A DNA stretch of 64,000 nt from Kushneria phyllosphaerae (lineage in GTDB: Bacteria > Pseudomonadota > Gammaproteobacteria > Pseudomonadales > Halomonadaceae), in NCBI RefSeq assembly GCF_900312995.1, contig NZ_ONZI01000002.1, forward strand, positions 744,001 through 808,000. Reading direction: 5' to 3'. The position numbers were made by a program, and so were the translations under genes. Position 1 is the first letter of the stretch; every line of letters starts with the position of its first letter. This document shows positions 36,206 to 45,673 of this stretch, piece by piece. The notes below the pieces were generated by a model. The model ran no database searches. It was not told the DNA's origin and was given only the letters and a program-made list of their open reading frames with translations.

Positions 36206-37237
36206 ATGAGCGCCTCTGCCAGTATTACCGTCACCGATATCGACCGCCTGCTGCCCCAGACCCAGTGTGGCAAGTGCGGCCACCCCGGCTGTCGTCCCTA
36301 TGCCGAGGCCATTGCCGCGGGCGAAGCCATCAATCGCTGTCCGCCCGGCGGTGACGAGACGGTCACGGAACTTGCCACCCTGCTAAATCGCCCTGCGCTG
36401 CCACTGGAGACGGATGCCGAATTTCCAAAAGCTGCTGTCATTCGCGAAGCCGAGTGCATCGGCTGCACCAAGTGCATCAAGGCCTGTCCGGTGGATGCCA
36501 TTCTGGGCGCGGCCAAACAGATGCACACCGTCATTGAAGCAGAATGTACCGGCTGTGAACTGTGCGTGGCGCCCTGCCCGGTAGACTGCATCGATATTGT
36601 GCCGCATCCCGGCTGGCAGGCCGCCCGTGAGGAGCGCGAGCAGCAAGACTGGCTGGCACGACGCGCCGAACAGGGCCGCCGCCGTTTTGAAAACCGCAAT
36701 GCCCGCCTCGAGCGCCAGCGTCAGGAAAAGGAGGCTCGCCGACGCGCACGCATGCAGGCCCGACAGACACCTGCCAAACCGTTGGATCAGACCGAACCGG
36801 TAGACCGGGCCGAGCCTGTGACGAGCACCAGTGGCCCCTCGACACCGGCACCCGCTGGCAATACGCGTGCACGCAAGGCCGCCCTGAGCGCCACCGTTCG
36901 ACGGCTGGAAAAGCGCCTGGCCGCGGCGCCTGATGACGTTGATACCCAGGCCGCTCTCAAGCACGCGCGTCAGCAGCTGGCAGATCTTCAAACGCAAGTC
37001 GAAGCCCCTGCGGCATCGGCCGGTGCACATGACGCTGCACCATCCAGCACGCTCAATTCGCTGCGCATCGCCCGCTCGGCGGCCAAACAGCGACTGGCGC
37101 TTGCCAATCGTCAGCTGGCACATGCCAGACGTCAGGGGGGCCCGGAGGATATCGAGGCCGCACAGGCCCTGATCCAGCGCGCCGAGAAGACCCTGCAGGA
37201 CGCCTGTCAGGCACTGGACAACGCCGAGCGCCACTGA
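36206..37237 (+). CDS. RnfB-like iron-sulfur protein, soluble, long C-terminal tail
   Basis: 343 residues. It opens directly with the RnfB 4Fe-4S domain: [17 protein letters not shown], Cys21, 24, 29 and 45. Two ferredoxin-type clusters follow ([16 protein letters not shown], Cys84-94; [16 protein letters not shown], Cys114-124). The N-terminal membrane anchor of enterobacterial RnfB/RsxB is missing. From about 145 the rest is Ala/Arg/Gln-rich and probably coiled-coil. In Rnf/Rsx complexes this subunit passes electrons to a membrane ion pump or to SoxR; no other rnf genes occur in the window. The gene lies between the metG region and nth, where some relatives hold a whole rnf operon. The partner is unknown. 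Confidence 0.83.
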   Translation: MSASASITVTDIDRLLPQTQCGKCGHPGCRPYAEAIAAGEAINRCPPGGDETVTELATLLNRPALPLETDAEFPKAAVIREAECIGCTKCIKACPVDAILGAAKQMHTVIEAECTGCELCVAPCPVDCIDIVPHPGWQAAREEREQQDWLARRAEQGRRRFENRNARLERQRQEKEARRRARMQARQTPAKPLDQTEPVDRAEPVTSTSGPSTPAPAGNTRARKAALSATVRRLEKRLAAAPDDVDTQAALKHARQQLADLQTQVEAPAASAGAHDAAPSSTLNSLRIARSAAKQRLALANRQLAHARRQGGPEDIEAAQALIQRAEKTLQDACQALDNAERH

Positions 37238-37290
37238 CGGCGCCATCGCATCCTTTTTTCACCTGTCGACCGTTTTGATAAGCAGCCCCC

Positions 37291-37929
37291 ATGAACAACG
37301 AAAAACGCCGCGAAATCTTTCACCGCCTGCGCGAGGCCAACCCCGAGCCCACCACCGAGCTTGCCTGGTCCTCCCCCTTTGAGCTGCTGGTGGCTGTGGC
37401 GCTGTCCGCTCAGTCCACCGACGTGGGCGTCAACAAGGCCACGACACGGCTCTTTCCCGTCGCCAACACCCCCGAGGCTATCGTGAATCTGGGCCTGGAC
37501 GGCGTGAAGGAATACATCAAGACACTCGGGCTTTATAACAACAAGGCCAAAAATCTGGTGGCCATGTGCGAGCTTTTGCAGCGCGATCACGCAGGAGAAG
37601 TGCCCCGCACCCGCGAGGGACTTGAAGCGCTGCCGGGCGTAGGACGCAAGACCGCCAATGTAATTCTCAACACGGCCTTTGGTGAACCCACCATTGCGGT
37701 GGACACTCACATCTTTCGCGTCTCCAATCGAACGAATCTCGCCCCGGGCAAGAATGTCGATCAGGTCGAACAGAAGCTTTTGAAGGTGGTGCCGCGCGAC
37801 TACAAGCGTGACGCCCATCACTGGCTGATCCTGCACGGGCGCTATACTTGTGTGGCGCGCAAACCGCGCTGTGGCAGCTGCGTGATCGAGGATCTGTGCG
37901 AATACAAGGACAAGGGCGAGCTGACGTAG
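37291..37929 (+). CDS. nth: Endonuclease III
   Basis: Base-excision-repair glycosylase/lyase for oxidised pyrimidines. 212 residues. The helix-hairpin-helix reads LEALPGVGRKTANVIL with the catalytic Lys, followed by VDTHIFRVSNR with the catalytic Asp. The C-terminal [4Fe-4S] site is CVARKPRCGSCVIEDLC (C-x6-C-x2-C-x5-C). It is 53 bases after the rnfB-like gene and is likely co-transcribed. Confidence 0.97.
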   Translation: MNNEKRREIFHRLREANPEPTTELAWSSPFELLVAVALSAQSTDVGVNKATTRLFPVANTPEAIVNLGLDGVKEYIKTLGLYNNKAKNLVAMCELLQRDHAGEVPRTREGLEALPGVGRKTANVILNTAFGEPTIAVDTHIFRVSNRTNLAPGKNVDQVEQKLLKVVPRDYKRDAHHWLILHGRYTCVARKPRCGSCVIEDLCEYKDKGELT

Positions 37930-37937
37930 TCTTCGCG

Positions 37938-38999
37938 TCAGACCGGGCGCTGTAGCCGCGACTGATAACGCCTGCTCATCTGCGGCCATGTCCACGCACT
38001 GATATCCGGCGGTGCCGGACGCGCCTCCGGTGAGGTCAGCCACTGCTCCAGGCGCTCAACCAGCGCATCACGACTGCCATCATATCGATACGGGCTGGCG
38101 TAGTACTCCGGAAAGCACAGCCGCTCCGGCACCAGCGGTATACAGCCATGCTGTACGGCCTCCATCACGGCCAGACCCTGAAACTCATGCCAGGCGGTGG
38201 ACACCACGATACCGCCCTTTCCCAGTTCTTCGAGATAGCGCTCGCGCGTCTGATGCCCCCAGCAGGTAATGTGCCGCGCCAGACGCGATCGGGCCTGGTC
38301 GAACACTTCGGGACGGTGTCGAAAAACCTGCCCCATCACCACCAGCTCGAACTCGATGCCTGAGCCGGAGAGCGTCTCAAACGCTGCAAAGAAATCTTCC
38401 GGATTCTTGTCGTACTCCCAGCGGTGATTCCAGACAATGCGGGACGGCGTCTTGCGATCAAACGATGGCGTCTTTTCGAGCGGCCACAGCGGTACCGGTA
38501 AAATCTCCGAGTGCGTCTTCAGGGCTTCAAGTCGCAAAGGGGCGACCCGCTCGGGCATCTTTTTTAAAAAGGCATCAACGCCGTTAAAAAAGCTGTCCCG
38601 ATTCCACTGACTGTTGAACAGCACCCGGTCCGCGGCCAGCGCGCTGTAGAGATTGACCATCAGGGGCTCGAGCCGACGTGTTTGCTGCTCTCCCAGCGGA
38701 TAGGCGAACTGATTTTCATGGAAATAGACCACGCGAAAGGCCCGCCCCAGATGCGGATAAAGCCCGATCAGCGTGGCCAGATCCACCAGTGAGGTGGCCA
38801 CGATCAGATCAAAGGACTGCGAAAGCGTCGCATCATGCTCGCTCATGAAGCTCAGGGGGTTGCCGCGCACACGCCATTGAAAGTGACGCGGCGCCAGCTC
38901 GATCAGGGTCCAGTCAATGGCATCGAGATGCGCCATCAGACCGCGTGCCCAGTAGCGATGGCTGTCGGCAGCATAGGCCGAGAGTAACAGTGCTTTCAT
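37938..38999 (-). CDS. QTMAN-like glycosyltransferase (DUF3524/GTDC1 family)
   Basis: 353 residues from the ATG at 38999. The N-terminal half reads like DUF3524: LLLSAYAADSHRYWARGL, VVYFHENQFAYPLGEQ and LFNSQWNRDSFFNGVDAFL. The C-terminal half is a GT-B, GT4-like domain with IVWNHRWEYDKNPEDFFAAF and VSTAWHEFQGLAVMEAVQHGC. The vertebrate homologue GTDC1 is the mannosyltransferase that makes mannosyl-queuosine in tRNA-Asp. The bacterial members are less well studied, so tRNA as substrate is inference. It converges on nth with almost no gap. Confidence 0.78.
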   Translation of the reverse strand: MKALLLSAYAADSHRYWARGLMAHLDAIDWTLIELAPRHFQWRVRGNPLSFMSEHDATLSQSFDLIVATSLVDLATLIGLYPHLGRAFRVVYFHENQFAYPLGEQQTRRLEPLMVNLYSALAADRVLFNSQWNRDSFFNGVDAFLKKMPERVAPLRLEALKTHSEILPVPLWPLEKTPSFDRKTPSRIVWNHRWEYDKNPEDFFAAFETLSGSGIEFELVVMGQVFRHRPEVFDQARSRLARHITCWGHQTRERYLEELGKGGIVVSTAWHEFQGLAVMEAVQHGCIPLVPERLCFPEYYASPYRYDGSRDALVERLEQWLTSPEARPAPPDISAWTWPQMSRRYQSRLQRPV

Positions 39000-39138
39000 G
39001 ACAGACGCACCGGCAGTAAAACAGGCATGACGAAGGGGCTCTAAAGTCAAAGGGGGCTTGAAGTCAAAAGGCCTTGAAACCAAAGAGCTTATTGTAAAGG
39101 GTCACGCGCCATGTGGGATGGTGCCGACCCGATATGGC

Positions 39139-40866
39139 CTAGATATTGAATTCGATGCCATCATCCGACAGCGCCTGCCAGGCCGCGGCGCAGGTAAAAA
39201 AGACCCGCGGGTGATGGTCGCTCATAAAGGCCGTGTGACGCAGCTGATCACGCACCGGGCCGCGCAGCTCGGCCAGATGCAGGGCGATCCCCTGTGCCGC
39301 CAGGCGCTCATCGAGCGTTTCCAGTGCGTGCAGCGCCGCGCCGTCGATATGGGTCACGCTGCTGAGCACCAGCACCATGTCAGTGACCTGCGTCCGCTCG
39401 AAAAGATGCTCATTGATCCAGCGTTCCAGCGCGCCCATGTTGGCAAAGTGCAGGTTGGCATCCGGTCGCACCATCATCAGATGCGGCAGACGCTCGACGT
39501 CAAAGCGTTCACAGTTGCGAAAGCCGCCGTCGGGCAGCTGGCCGATCTCGGCAATGTGCGGCCGGCTCGAGCGTGCCAGCAGCAGTGCCAGCGCGATGCC
39601 CACGCCCGCCAGAAGCCCCTGCATGACCCCCAGCAGCAGCACGCCGGCAAAGGCGGCCAGCCAGGCCAGGCCATCGGCGCGGGAATAGCGCCAGGCACGC
39701 CATAGCGGGCTCGGGTTAACCAGAGGAATGGCGGCCTGAATCACGATGGCGGCCAGCACGGCCTGCGGCAGTGGGGCAAACAGCGACGTGGCAAACAGCA
39801 GCACCACCATGAGTGCCAGCGCGGCAAACAGCGATGACAGCGGCGTTTTTGATCCGGCCTGGTCATTGACCACTGCCCGTCCCAGCCCGCTGGTGACCGG
39901 GAAGCCGCGCGTCAGGGCTGCCAGCAGATTGGCTGCGCCCAGCACCCAGAGTTCACGCTGCGGATAGAGCCGCTCGCGGTGTTTGGCGGCCAGCGTCTGG
40001 GCCACCGAAATGGCGCTGACATAGTTGATCAGCGCAATCCCGAGCGCCGGCAGCCACAACGCATCCATCGCACCAAAGGAGAGCGTGGGCAGTGCCGGCA
40101 GCGGCAGCCCAGCCGGGATCTGCCCGACCTGCGCCAGTGCCCGGGGCCACAGCGGCACCAGCAAAAGCGCCAGAATCAGTACGATCAACGGGCCGGTCTT
40201 GCCCAGCACCGTGGCCGCGGCGTCTGGCAGGCCCAGACGCTTTAAAAGAGGCGACAGCCCTCGACGCATGGCAAGCAGCAGCACCATGGCACTGCCGCCA
40301 AAAAGCGCCGACCCCGGCGTGATCTCGCCCAGTGAGCGGGCAAGTGCCAGCAGACGTTCAATGGCATTACCGGCGGCGCCGCTGACCCCGATCAGGTCAC
40401 TGGCCTGAGAGAGCACAATCATCAGCGCTGAAGCCGTGGTGAAGCCCTGCATGACGCTGGGGCTGACAAAATCAATCAGTCGCCCCAGACGGCAGGCATG
40501 AATCAGCAGCAGCCAGACCCCCACCAGTGCCGCGAGCAGTGCAGCATGTCCGGCGTAGGATGATAACGGTATATTGGCATTGTGCAGTGTCTCCCCGACC
40601 AGCAGGGAGGTGAGTGCCATGGGGCCCATTGCGATCACGCGACTGGTGCCAAAAAGCGCATACAGCACCAACGGCGCCAGCGCCGTGTAAAGCCCTGCCT
40701 GCGCAGGCAGCCCGGCAAGCGTGGCATAGGCCATGCCCTGCGGCACCAGCAGCGCCGCGGTGATCAGCCCGGCAATCAGATCGCTGAAGCGATCTCCGGT
40801 CGAGAGCTGTCGCCAGCGCGTAATGGCTGGCAGCAGTACGGGACTTCCGGTATCGGACATGCTCAT
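39139..40866 (-). CDS. SulP/SLC26-family anion transporter with STAS domain
   Basis: 575 residues from the ATG at 40866, chosen for AGGGGAG 6 bases upstream. The transmembrane part (about 25-430) starts SDLIAGLITAALLVPQGMAYA, the SulP signature, and continues with about 10-12 helices. The STAS domain (about 455-560) includes VLVLSSVTHIDGAALHALETL. Members move sulfate, bicarbonate or dicarboxylates; nothing here tells which. No carbonic anhydrase or sulfate-assimilation gene is adjacent. It lies 44 bases after the hlyU-like gene on the same strand. Confidence 0.9.
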   Translation of the reverse strand: MSMSDTGSPVLLPAITRWRQLSTGDRFSDLIAGLITAALLVPQGMAYATLAGLPAQAGLYTALAPLVLYALFGTSRVIAMGPMALTSLLVGETLHNANIPLSSYAGHAALLAALVGVWLLLIHACRLGRLIDFVSPSVMQGFTTASALMIVLSQASDLIGVSGAAGNAIERLLALARSLGEITPGSALFGGSAMVLLLAMRRGLSPLLKRLGLPDAAATVLGKTGPLIVLILALLLVPLWPRALAQVGQIPAGLPLPALPTLSFGAMDALWLPALGIALINYVSAISVAQTLAAKHRERLYPQRELWVLGAANLLAALTRGFPVTSGLGRAVVNDQAGSKTPLSSLFAALALMVVLLFATSLFAPLPQAVLAAIVIQAAIPLVNPSPLWRAWRYSRADGLAWLAAFAGVLLLGVMQGLLAGVGIALALLLARSSRPHIAEIGQLPDGGFRNCERFDVERLPHLMMVRPDANLHFANMGALERWINEHLFERTQVTDMVLVLSSVTHIDGAALHALETLDERLAAQGIALHLAELRGPVRDQLRHTAFMSDHHPRVFFTCAAAWQALSDDGIEFNI

Positions 40867-40909
40867 CACTACTCCCCTGAAATCACGATACTGGCGTGGT
40901 CCTGTGCGC

Positions 40910-41230
40910 TCAGACCGGGCGATGCGTGTCCTCAAAGAGCCGGTCGCCCTGCTCGTCGATATAGCGCTCGGCCTTGGTACGGGTCATGTCGATACAGCTG
41001 TCGCGGTCGGGCAGAACATCAGAGCGCTCAAAGCGCAGCTCCAAAGGCTCGTCGTTGTCGCAATCCCTGCGGATCAGACCACTGACGCGATACTGCCCGC
41101 CAGCGGGTGCCGGGGTAATCACGATCTCACAGCCCTTGTATTCGACGGTATCGGCCACCTCACGGCGTGGCTCGTCAGCGGTCGTGGCGCTGCCGGCGCC
41201 TTTCAGCGCATCGAACAGTCTTTTCAGCAT
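40910..41230 (-). CDS. HlyU-family small protein
   Basis: 106 residues from the ATG at 41230 (AGGAG at 7 bases). The core EYKGCEIVITPAPAGGQYRV and SGLIRRD continuing to FERSDVLPDRDSCIDMT fit the HlyU family of PF10115 type, beta-rich and named after an annotation as haemolysin regulator; this is not the ArsR-type HlyU of Vibrio. The function is unknown. It could share an mRNA with the SulP gene downstream. Confidence 0.75.
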   Translation of the reverse strand: MLKRLFDALKGAGSATTADEPRREVADTVEYKGCEIVITPAPAGGQYRVSGLIRRDCDNDEPLELRFERSDVLPDRDSCIDMTRTKAERYIDEQGDRLFEDTHRPV

Positions 41231-41290
41231 GACCCACTCCTGATGATGGTGGTTCGGTGCGCCCCCGCGCACGATACCTGTCAGTCTGAC

Positions 41291-41320
41291 ACAAAAGGGG
41301 CCGCTGAAAAGCGGCCCCTT
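41291..41320 (-). terminator. Intrinsic terminator after argG
   Basis: Read leftward: AAGGGGCCGC, 6-base loop, GCGGCCCCTT and then TTGT; a 10-bp stem with a T-rich end, 20 bases after the argG stop. Confidence 0.9.
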
Positions 41321-41340
41321 CTTGATGCAACTTCTGTCGT

Positions 41341-42561
41341 TTAGTCGTCGAGACGACCCTTTTTCGCCGCGATACGCAGACGCAGTGCGTTGAGCTTGAT
41401 AAAGCCCTCGGCATCCTTCTGGTCGTAGGCGCCGGCATCGTCTTCAAAGGTGGCAATCGAGGCGTCAAACAGCGAGTCTTCCGACTCACGGCCGACCACG
41501 ATGACGTTGCCCTTGTAGAGCTTGAGGCGGACCACACCGTTGACGCTGCCCTGGGACTTGTCGATCGCGGCCTGCAGCATCTTGCGCTCCGGGCTCCACC
41601 AGTAGCCGTTGTAGATCAGCTCGGCGTACTTGGGCATCAGTTCGTCTTTCAGGTGCGCAGATTCTCGGTCCAGCGTGATCGACTCGATTGCGCGGTGAGC
41701 ACGCAGCATGATGGTGCCGCCAGGCGTTTCGTAGCAGCCACGGGACTTCATGCCCACATAGCGGTTTTCAACGATGTCCAGACGACCGATGCCGTTTTCG
41801 CCACCGATCCTGTTCAGATAGGACAGCACGTCGTGCGGCTTCATGGTTTGGCCATCGATGGCCACAATGTCGCCATGCTCGAAGGTCAGGTCGATATAGG
41901 TGGCCTGGTCGGGTGCCGCTTCCGGGCTGACGCTCCAGCGCCACATCTCTTCTTCGGCTTCGGTCCAGGGGTCTTCCAGCACGCCGCCTTCATAGGAGAT
42001 GTGCAGCAGGTTGGCGTCCATCGAATACGGAGACTTTTTCTTGTTCTTGGCGAAGTCGACCGGGATGTTGTGCTCTTCGCAGTAGTTCATCAGCTTTTCG
42101 CGCGAGTTGAGATTCCACTCGCGCCACGGGGCGATGACCTTGACGTTGGGCTTGAGCGCATAGGCGCCCAGCTCAAAGCGGACCTGGTCGTTGCCCTTGC
42201 CGGTCGCACCATGGGAAATGGCATCAGCGCCGGTCTCGTTGGCAATCTCGATCAGGCGACGGGCGATCAGCGGGCGCGCAATCGAGGTGCCCAGCAGGTA
42301 TTCGCCTTCATAGATGGTATTGGCACGAAACATCGGGAAGACGTAGTCACGCACAAAGGTTTCGCGCAGGTCTTCGATGTAAATTTCCTTCACACCCAGC
42401 GCCTGTGCCTTGGCACGTGCAGGCTCAACCTCTTCTCCCTGACCCAGGTCAGCCGTGAAGGTCACGACCTCACAGTCGTAGGTTTCCTTGAGCCACTTGA
42501 CGATCACGGAGGTATCAAGCCCCCCGGAATAGGCCAGGACAACCTTTTTTACATCGGACAT
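41341..42561 (-). CDS. argG: Argininosuccinate synthase
   Basis: Joins citrulline and aspartate with ATP to argininosuccinate in arginine synthesis. 406 residues, the usual length. The ATP loop is [17 protein letters not shown] near the N-terminus; [31 protein letters not shown] and [17 protein letters not shown] are all as expected. It stands alone and divergent from rnt; argF is 2.9 kb away. A TATACT on the minus strand near 42613 is a possible -10 box. Confidence 0.97.
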   Translation of the reverse strand: MSDVKKVVLAYSGGLDTSVIVKWLKETYDCEVVTFTADLGQGEEVEPARAKAQALGVKEIYIEDLRETFVRDYVFPMFRANTIYEGEYLLGTSIARPLIARRLIEIANETGADAISHGATGKGNDQVRFELGAYALKPNVKVIAPWREWNLNSREKLMNYCEEHNIPVDFAKNKKKSPYSMDANLLHISYEGGVLEDPWTEAEEEMWRWSVSPEAAPDQATYIDLTFEHGDIVAIDGQTMKPHDVLSYLNRIGGENGIGRLDIVENRYVGMKSRGCYETPGGTIMLRAHRAIESITLDRESAHLKDELMPKYAELIYNGYWWSPERKMLQAAIDKSQGSVNGVVRLKLYKGNVIVVGRESEDSLFDASIATFEDDAGAYDQKDAEGFIKLNALRLRIAAKKGRLDD

Positions 42562-42816
42562 ACCGGCTCCTTAAGGCGTAGTCATGCTTAGTGTGTAACG
42601 TGAGTATATCGTCACCGGCTCGCGGCGAACACCGCGTCGAGTGCGATGGATGGGATTGGCGGTGAGCACAATGCTACACTGCGACCCTGCAAACCGAATC
42701 CATCTTCCGACCAGAAGGCTTCCTGTGCCGGTCACCATATCTGCGGGCCCTGCCCGGTTATCCATGCTCCCGATTCCCATGGCGTCTTCTGTTGTCTGCG
42801 ACAGGAGAATACGGCG

Positions 42817-43479
42817 ATGAACGATATTGTCCCAAAACTCATGTCCGGTCGCTTTCGCGGTTACCTGCCCGTGGTCGTCGATCTGGAAACCGGCGGCTTC
42901 AATGCCCGCACCGACGCGCTGCTCGAGATCGCAGCCGTCACGCTGACCATGGACGAACAGGGGCAACTGATGCCCGATGAAACCTTTTCGTTTCATATCG
43001 AGCCGTTCGAGGGTGCCAACGTCGAGCAGTCCGCGCTCGATTTTACCGGCATCCGGCTGGACAGCCCTCTACGCCAGAACGCAGCGCTCAAGGAAAAGGA
43101 AGCCCTCGAGGGGATCTTTCGCCCGATTCGCAAGGCGCTCAAGTCTCACCAGTGCAACCGCGCCATTCTGGTCGGTCATAACGCCGCCTTTGACCATGGC
43201 TTTCTCAACGCCGCCGTTGAGCGTGCCGGCATCAAGCGCAACCCCTTCCACCCCTTTTCGAGCTTTGATACCGCAACGCTCTCGGGGCTGGTCTATGGGC
43301 AGACCGTACTGGCACGCGCCTGTCGCGCCTCGGGCATACCGTTTGACAGTCAGGAAGCACACTCGGCGCGCTATGACACCGAACGCACAGCCGAACTTTT
43401 TTGTGCCATCGTCAATCGCTTCAAGGATCTGGGCGGCTGGGATCTGGCGCTGCGCGAACAGAGCATGGATGGCGACTGA
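42817..43479 (+). CDS. rnt: Ribonuclease T
   Basis: DEDDh 3'-5' exoribonuclease that trims tRNA and other stable RNA ends. 220 residues from the ATG at 42817, supported by AGGAG at 9 bases; a longer frame starts at 42646. The catalytic residues are in [12 protein letters not shown] (Asp, Glu), [13 protein letters not shown] (Asp) and [16 protein letters not shown] (His, Asp). It reads away from argG and converges on grxD. Confidence 0.95.
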   Translation: MNDIVPKLMSGRFRGYLPVVVDLETGGFNARTDALLEIAAVTLTMDEQGQLMPDETFSFHIEPFEGANVEQSALDFTGIRLDSPLRQNAALKEKEALEGIFRPIRKALKSHQCNRAILVGHNAAFDHGFLNAAVERAGIKRNPFHPFSSFDTATLSGLVYGQTVLARACRASGIPFDSQEAHSARYDTERTAELFCAIVNRFKDLGGWDLALREQSMDGD

Positions 43480-43505
43480 TTCTCCGAGCCTGCACCGCCG
43501 ACATT

Positions 43506-43535
43506 AAAAAACCCGCCTCCATGGAGGCGGGTTTT
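43506..43535. terminator. Bidirectional terminator between rnt and grxD
   Basis: Perfect stem AAAAACCCGCCTCC / GGAGGCGGGTTTTT with an AT centre, with a T run on either strand. Confidence 0.93.
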
Positions 43536-43599
43536 TGACGTTCATTGCGCAGCGCTCATTAGGCCAACGCTAGCGCACAGCCCATCACGACAGACAGGA

Positions 43600-43944
43600 T
43601 CAGGCGTTGTCGCCTTCCTGCGGTGCAGCGCCAGCAGCATCCTTGATCATTGGTGCCAGCTCACCATTTTGATACATCTCAACGATGATGTCGCAACCGC
43701 CCACCAGCTCGCCGTTGATCCACAGCTGCGGGAAAGTGGGCCAGTTGGCGTACTTGGGCAGCTCGGTACGAATGTCCGGGTTGTCCAGAATGTTAACGAA
43801 GGCAAAGCGTTCGCCACAGCCCATCAGCGCCTGCACGGCCTGAGCGGAAAATCCGCACTGCGGCATCTGCGGTGAACCCTTCATGTAAAGCAGAATGCTG
43901 TTTTCGCTGATCTGCTGCTTGATGGTATCGAGTGTTTCGCTCAT
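43600..43944 (-). CDS. grxD: Monothiol glutaredoxin, Grx4 type
   Basis: Binds a [2Fe-2S] cluster with glutathione and takes part in Fe-S trafficking. 114 residues from the ATG at 43944 (GGAG at 7 bases); a frame extends to 44064 but the added part is unlike Grx4. The CGFS motif is in [33 protein letters not shown] supplies the glutathione-binding segment. The acidic tail is slightly longer than in E. coli. Confidence 0.95.
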   Translation of the reverse strand: MSETLDTIKQQISENSILLYMKGSPQMPQCGFSAQAVQALMGCGERFAFVNILDNPDIRTELPKYANWPTFPQLWINGELVGGCDIIVEMYQNGELAPMIKDAAGAAPQEGDNA

Positions 43945-44051
43945 GTCCGGTCTCCAAGAGAGGGCTTCAAGCGCCCATGAATGTCTGGCGTCAGTGTACG
44001 CCGACATGGGGGCTAAATCAGCCCGGATCAAGGCATCGTCCTCACATGAAG

Positions 44052-44080
44052 TTGCACGCTCCAAAGGCTCTGGTTAGGAT
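44052..44080 (+). promoter_or_regulatory. Sigma-70 promoter for a candidate small RNA
   Basis: TTGCAC (44052-44057), 17-base spacer, TAGGAT (44075-44080). Spacing is optimal and each box differs from consensus by two bases. A start near 44087 is predicted. The transcript would run to the terminator at 44172, well short of argF. Confidence 0.6.
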
Positions 44081-44086
44081 GACCAA

Positions 44087-44172
44087 GGAAGATGACGGGC
44101 CCAGACGCCCGTATTCCGTCATCAACCATGGCAATATTTCAAAGCGCCGCCAGCTATCGTGCGGCGCTTTTT
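44087..44172 (+). ncRNA. Candidate structured small RNA or argF leader
   Basis: A predicted 86-nt RNA with no gene in it. A 5' stem pairs GATGACGG (44091-44098) with CCGTCATC (44116-44123), with GGGC-GCCC pairs possible inside. An A/U-rich single-stranded part (CAATATTTC) follows, then a terminator: AAAGCGCCGC (44141-44150), 10-base loop, GCGGCGCTTT and five T (to 44172). This is the layout of an Hfq-binding sRNA. It is 167 bases before the argF ATG, so it could instead be a premature-termination leader of argF. No known RNA family is recognised. A frame from the ATG at about 44127 reads through the terminator but has no ribosome-binding site. Confidence 0.5.
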
Positions 44173-44339
44173 CGTTGGTTTTTCCGACAGGGATGTGGCT
44201 TCCACAGCGCAGGATCCGTTACCCGGGGAGACGGGACAGTCCATGGCAGTGCGCAGCCCTTTTCGAGCGTCACGCCCGGCGTGGCGCTTCGCAACGTTTC
44301 AATCACCGTAACGTTATGCACAGACAGGAGCATCGAGAC

Positions 44340-45257
44340 ATGGCCCTTCGCCACTTTCTTACCCTGATGGATCTTTCCCCTCAGGAACTGGCCTATCTCA
44401 TCGATCGTTCGATCACCATCAAGCGTGAACTGGCCGAAAACGGTCCGGTCTACACGCCGTTGAAAAATCGAACACTGGCCATGATTTTCGAAAAGTCCTC
44501 CACCCGTACTCGCGTCTCCTTTGAAACCGGCATGACGCAGTTCGGCGGCCATGCGCTGTTCTTATCACCGCGCGACAGCCAGCTGGGTCGCGGTGAGCCG
44601 GTGGGCGATACCGCTCGCGTGCTGTCCGAGATGGTCGATGCGGTCATGATTCGAACCTTCTCGCACGAAAGCATCGAGTCCTTCGCTGACGCCAGCTCCA
44701 TTCCGGTCATCAACGCGCTGTCCGATGATTACCACCCCTGTCAGCTGCTGGCCGACATGCAGACCTGGACGGAATGCAGAGGCCCCGTGAAGGGCAAGAC
44801 GGCGGTCTGGGTGGGCGATGGCAACAACATGTGCCACTCCTGGATCAATGCAGCCCGTCAGTTCGACTTCCATCTGCGCATTGCCTGCCCCGAAGGGTTC
44901 GAGCCCGATCAGGACATCCTTGAAGCGGCCGGCTCACGCGTCAAGATCGTTCGCGACCCGCTCGCAGCGGCCGAGGGTGCGCACCTGATTACTACCGATG
45001 TCTGGGCATCCATGGGTCAGGAAGAGGAACAGGCCGCACGCATGGCGTCGTTCAAGGGGTTTCAGGTTAATGAGGCCATGCTGGACGCTGCTGATGACGA
45101 TGTCATGTTCCTGCACTGCCTACCGGCTCATCGCGGCGAAGAAGTCAGCGAGACCCTGCTGGATGACCCGCGTGCCTTTGTCTGGCAGGAAGCCGGCAAC
45201 CGCCTCCACGCCCAGAAGGCGCTGCTGGAGTTTCTAATGGTCGGTCGCATCGACTGA
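44340..45257 (+). CDS. argF: Ornithine carbamoyltransferase
   Basis: Makes citrulline from ornithine and carbamoyl phosphate. 305 residues from the ATG at 44340, with AGGAG at 10 bases. The carbamoyl-phosphate site is [16 protein letters not shown]; the ornithine parts are [24 protein letters not shown] and [13 protein letters not shown]. Long upstream frames reaching 43932 do not fit the family. A terminator lies 167 bases upstream, so transcription must either start after 44172 or read through it. Confidence 0.96.
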   Translation: MALRHFLTLMDLSPQELAYLIDRSITIKRELAENGPVYTPLKNRTLAMIFEKSSTRTRVSFETGMTQFGGHALFLSPRDSQLGRGEPVGDTARVLSEMVDAVMIRTFSHESIESFADASSIPVINALSDDYHPCQLLADMQTWTECRGPVKGKTAVWVGDGNNMCHSWINAARQFDFHLRIACPEGFEPDQDILEAAGSRVKIVRDPLAAAEGAHLITTDVWASMGQEEEQAARMASFKGFQVNEAMLDAADDDVMFLHCLPAHRGEEVSETLLDDPRAFVWQEAGNRLHAQKALLEFLMVGRID

Positions 45258-45266
45258 CACCCTTAT

Positions 45267-45296
45267 TCGACGTCATCGCCCGGGCGATGACGTCGA
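45267..45296. terminator. Perfect 30-bp palindrome between convergent genes
   Basis: TCGACGTCATCGCCC / GGGCGATGACGTCGA without a spacer, between the argF stop and the Rz1-like stop. As RNA it folds into a strong hairpin on either strand. No T run, so it may be a Rho-linked or stabilising stem. Confidence 0.6.
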
Positions 45297-45307
45297 GGTG
45301 GGTCTAC

Positions 45308-45673
45308 TCATTGTTCATTTTGCTCATCGCCATCCCTGTCTGTCATGGCGCTGTCGGTCGTGACCTGATCGGTCGCGCCCCTGTCGCTGGTCATCGATAA
45401 TTTCATGCCTTCCCATAGCCTCTGAACACTCTCACGATCAGTGTTCATGCGCCGTCGAAGCTGTTCGTAGTCCGTCAGCAATGAAATCAGGTCCTGATTG
45501 GTACGGATATTGTCGATCCCCTCCGGCGCCGGCAAAGGCTGTGTCAGATAACGGGGCATGGGCGGTGGCGGCACCATCACCGGTGTCATCGGCCCCGGCG
45601 AGCTGGCGCAGCCATTGATGTATCCCGTCAGGCACAGCGTGATCAGCCCATTTCTTTGATGTCTGGTCATCAT
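45308..45673 (-). CDS. Rz1-like outer-membrane spanin lipoprotein
   Basis: 121 residues starting inside the Rz-like gene in another frame; AGAGGA lies 6 bases before its ATG. A short signal ends in a lipobox-like YINGCASS with the lipidated Cys near 22. A Pro-rich segment follows (VPPPPMPRYLTQPLPAP), the hallmark of Rz1 spanins. The tail from about 90 is Asp/Thr/Ser-rich and longer than in phage Rz1. In lysis, Rz1 in the outer membrane meets Rz in the inner membrane and fuses the two. Overlap with Rz is 236 bases; Rz1 runs 130 bases beyond it. Confidence 0.72.
   Translation of the reverse strand: MMTRHQRNGLITLCLTGYINGCASSPGPMTPVMVPPPPMPRYLTQPLPAPEGIDNIRTNQDLISLLTDYEQLRRRMNTDRESVQRLWEGMKLSMTSDRGATDQVTTDSAMTDRDGDEQNEQ

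Noticed and set aside
43932..44339. N-terminal extension of argF up to 43932
   Set aside because: The frame is open but overlaps grxD and the RNA terminator, and ornithine carbamoyltransferases begin at MALRHFL, which has its own AGGAG.
44127..44367. Arg-containing leader peptide of argF crossing the terminator
   Set aside because: The frame has a few Arg codons near the hairpin but no ribosome-binding site and no run of Arg codons, so classical attenuation is not supported.
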